From Caldichromatium japonicum (GTDB taxonomy: Bacteria > Pseudomonadota > Gammaproteobacteria > Chromatiales > Chromatiaceae), in NCBI RefSeq assembly GCF_011290485.1, contig NZ_CP048029.1, forward strand, positions 1,781,155-1,845,154: 64,000 nucleotides of DNA, given 5' to 3'. The translations under genes were made by a program, and so were the position numbers. Below, one piece after another: positions 61,983 to 64,000 of the stretch (position 1 is the first letter of the stretch; every line of letters starts with the position of its first letter). The notes under the pieces were generated by a model. It ran no database searches. It was not told the origin of the DNA and was given only the letters and a program-made list of their open reading frames with translations.

Positions 61983-63467
61983 ATGATCAGGATCAAGCCC
62001 ATCCATTTCAACCTACGCTTTGCTTTAGTGGCCCTGAGCCTGGGTGCGATCTCCCTCCCCCAGGCGCAGACCCAGGATGACCGCCTCCCCGAGATGGGCA
62101 GCTCTGCCGAGACAGTCATGACGCCAGGCGCCGAGCAAAGGCTTGGCCAGTCCTTTATGCGCAAGGTGCGTGAGACCCTGCCCTTGCTCGATGACCCGCT
62201 GGCCCTGGATTATCTGGAGGGACTGGGCGCTCAGCTCCTAACGGCGGCGCATCAAGATCCCAGTGGGTTTCGGTTCTTCATCATCGATCAGTCGGTGGTC
62301 AATGCGCTTGCCGGCCCCGGCGGACACATCGGGGTCTATACAGGTCTGATCCTGGCTGCCAAGACCGAAAGCGAGCTGGCCGCCGTGATCGCCCATGAGA
62401 TCGCCCATATCAGCCAGCGCCATCTGCTGCGTTCATTGGAGGAACAAAACAGGCTGCTCTTGCCCACCGCCGCGCTTCTCATCGCTGGGGCCATCCTAGG
62501 AGCCCAGGTCTCAGGCGATGCTGGGGCTGCGGCGATCGCAGGCGCCCAGGCCGCCCTCCTCCAGCGCCAGATCAATTTCACCCGCGAACATGAACACGAG
62601 GCCGACCGCATCGGGATTACCATGCTTGCCCAAGCCGGCTTCGACCCATACGCGATGGCCGGTTTCTTCGAGCATCTATCTAAGGCAAGCCGCGTGACCG
62701 AGACCAGTACGCCTGAGCTATTACGCACCCATCCGGTCAATGCCAACCGGATCGCCGAGGCGCTCGTGCGCGCTGATACCTTTGGCGTGCGCCAGCGCCT
62801 AGACAGCCTACGCTTTCACCTAACCCGTGCCGCCCTGCGCGAACGCTCCTATAAACGCCCAGAGCAGGCGATCGAACACTTCAATGCCACCCTGCAATCA
62901 GGGCGCTATCGCGAGGCACGCGCCGAGCACTATGGACTAGCTCTAGCCCTCTTGCGCGCCGGCAGGATTGAGGTCGCACGCCAAGCCCTCGAGCAGGCGC
63001 GTCAGGGACAAGGTGGCCTTGCTGAGTTCGTGATCCTGAATGCACGGCTCGACCTCGAACAAGGTCAGACCGAGCAGGCGGTCCGCAGCCTCAAGGATGC
63101 GGTTGCGCTGGACCCCGAGCGCTGGCCGCTGCGCCTGGCCTATGCCGAAGCGCTCCTTAAGGCGGGACGGGCGGCGCAGGCGATCGATGAACTCTTGGCC
63201 GTCGCCCGGCTGCGTCCCAGCAATCCGGTGTTGTACGATAGGCTGGAGCAGGCGGCGATCCGCGCTGGCAACCTGGGGGCAACCCATCGATTTCGCGCCG
63301 AGCGGCTTTATGCCGAGGGCGAGTGCGAGCTCGCCATCCGCCAGCTCGAGATCGCTTTACGTCAACGCGATCTACCCTATCATGAGGCCGCCCGCATCCA
63401 GGCGCGCCTCGAGACTTGGAAAGAAGAAGAACGCGACGCCAAACGCAACAAGCGAGGAGAACGATGA
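61983..63467 (+). CDS. bepA: BepA-like periplasmic M48 metalloprotease with TPR domain
   Basis: A 494-residue protein with a signal peptide (RFALVALSLGAISLPQAQTQ), M48 protease domain with zinc site HEIAH (138-142) and the third ligand region EHEHEADRIG, a Gly/Ala-rich membrane-associated loop (LIAGAILGAQVSGDAGAAAI), and a C-terminal TPR domain (LEQGQTEQAVRSLKDAVALD, ALLKAGRAAQAIDELLAVAR). BepA assists or degrades outer-membrane proteins such as LptD at the BAM complex. Its stop codon overlaps the soxY start (ATGA), an unexpected link to sulfur oxidation. Confidence 0.93.
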   Translation: MIRIKPIHFNLRFALVALSLGAISLPQAQTQDDRLPEMGSSAETVMTPGAEQRLGQSFMRKVRETLPLLDDPLALDYLEGLGAQLLTAAHQDPSGFRFFIIDQSVVNALAGPGGHIGVYTGLILAAKTESELAAVIAHEIAHISQRHLLRSLEEQNRLLLPTAALLIAGAILGAQVSGDAGAAAIAGAQAALLQRQINFTREHEHEADRIGITMLAQAGFDPYAMAGFFEHLSKASRVTETSTPELLRTHPVNANRIAEALVRADTFGVRQRLDSLRFHLTRAALRERSYKRPEQAIEHFNATLQSGRYREARAEHYGLALALLRAGRIEVARQALEQARQGQGGLAEFVILNARLDLEQGQTEQAVRSLKDAVALDPERWPLRLAYAEALLKAGRAAQAIDELLAVARLRPSNPVLYDRLEQAAIRAGNLGATHRFRAERLYAEGECELAIRQLEIALRQRDLPYHEAARIQARLETWKEEERDAKRNKRGER

Positions 63468-63922
63468 TGATCGACCGCAAACGCCGCACCCTGATCCTGG
63501 GGGCATTGACCGGCTGCAGCGCATGGCTGGCCTCCCGCCTCGCCCTGGCCGGCTGGAACGCCGATGCCTTCCATTCAAAGGACATCACAAGCGCCTTGAA
63601 GGGGCTCTTGGGCATGGAGAGCGCCGAGACCAGTGAGCGCATCCAGATCAAGGCCCCGGATATTGCCGAGAACGGCGCCGTGGTCCCAATCACGGTCGAG
63701 ACCGACCTTCCAGATGTACGCTCGATCACCTTGGTCGCGGCCAAGAACCCCAATCCATTGGTTGCATCCTTTGAGTTCGTCGACCCGAGCGTGACACCCT
63801 TCGTCTCGACCCGTATCAAGATGGCCGAGACGGCAGATCTCATCGCCGTCGTTCAGTCGGGTGACAAGTTCTATCAAAACGCGCGCACCGTTAAGGTTAC
63901 CATCGGCGGTTGCGGCGGCTAA
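63464..63922 (+). CDS. soxY: Sulfur carrier protein SoxY
   Basis: A 152-residue periplasmic protein. A Tat-like signal (DRKRRTLILGALTG) is followed by a mature domain with IQIKAPDIAENGAVVPITVE and the C-terminal swinging arm KVTIGGCGG, whose Cys carries the sulfur substrate in thiosulfate oxidation. AGGAG at 63455-63459 precedes the ATG at 63464, which overlaps the bepA stop; ATG 63467 is the alternative. It partners with SoxZ directly downstream. Confidence 0.96.
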   Translation: MMIDRKRRTLILGALTGCSAWLASRLALAGWNADAFHSKDITSALKGLLGMESAETSERIQIKAPDIAENGAVVPITVETDLPDVRSITLVAAKNPNPLVASFEFVDPSVTPFVSTRIKMAETADLIAVVQSGDKFYQNARTVKVTIGGCGG

Positions 63923-63964
63923 CATTTCAACTGTCTTTAACAAATTAAACGGAGGAGCCGGACG

Positions 63965-64000
63965 ATGTCCGAGATCAAGATCCGCGCCAAGATCGAGGGC
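63965..64000 (+). CDS. soxZ: SoxZ, first 12 codons, cut by window
   Basis: MSEIKIRAKIEG, preceded by GGAGGAG (63951-63957), 42 bp after soxY. The start and place fit SoxZ, the partner that forms the SoxYZ heterodimer. The rest lies beyond the window. Confidence 0.85.
   Translation, partial: MSEIKIRAKIEG

Overview
The window reads as chromosomal DNA of a gammaproteobacterial purple sulfur bacterium (Chromatiaceae-like; I cannot name the species). The grounds are high GC, a gammaproteobacterial gene order (rpmF-plsX-fabHDG-acpP-fabF-pabC-mltG-tmk-holB-pilZ; accB-accC; lolCD; comEC) and a sulfur-oxidation locus (soxY, start of soxZ) at the right end. All names come from reading the translations and motifs; no database was searched.

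Layout. 1-4.6 kb: darP (cut by the window edge), recJ and groES-groEL behind a promoter merged with a perfect CIRCE operator. 4.65-9.8 kb: a cobalamin riboswitch leading into btuB-cobT-cobC-cobS, that is, vitamin B12 uptake and nucleotide-loop assembly. 9.8-17.4 kb: comEC, a DUF2062 membrane protein, lolD-lolC, an OmpA-like protein and two poorly known proteins, one extremely Ala/Pro/Glu-rich. 17.8-20.2 kb: ppsA. 20.3-30.6 kb: one long leftward fatty-acid/phospholipid and DNA-replication gene cluster read from a strong promoter near 30.6 kb. 30.9-32.1 kb: an orphan FixJ-type regulator and folK. 32.1-42.4 kb: leftward aroQ-accB-accC followed by a moxR/bat-type locus (moxR, DUF58, DUF4381, batA, fused batB-batC, batD), with a decayed Rpn-type nuclease gene between batA and batB. 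42.5-47.9 kb: tlpA-like, dsbD with two N-terminal domains, cutA, fxsA and a membrane J-domain protein.

48.6-57.9 kb is a 9.3-kb integrated element in the 3' end of a tRNA-Ser(GGA) gene. It is bounded by a 14-bp direct repeat and carries matching pairs of 12-bp-period repeats near both ends. It encodes a tyrosine integrase, a RelE/HigA-type toxin-antitoxin pair, an orphan BrnA-like antitoxin, AlpA, a frameshifted primase-helicase, several small proteins, a DEDD exonuclease, a RuvC-like resolvase and a zinc ribbon. It has no capsid, tail, terminase or conjugation genes, so it resembles a P4/PICI-type satellite or a replicating integrative element.

The most unusual signal is inside that element. 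The 3' end of the helicase gene holds four copies of an 11-bp word (two direct, two inverted, about 19 bp apart). A second, partly duplicated cassette immediately downstream has exactly the same geometry but a different word. I propose origin-like (iteron) sites or a swappable recognition cassette.

57.9-64 kb: tRNA-Ser, an ISAs1-like transposase remnant, valS, a small acidic protein, a BepA-like M48 metalloprotease whose stop codon overlaps the start of soxY, soxY, and the first codons of soxZ.
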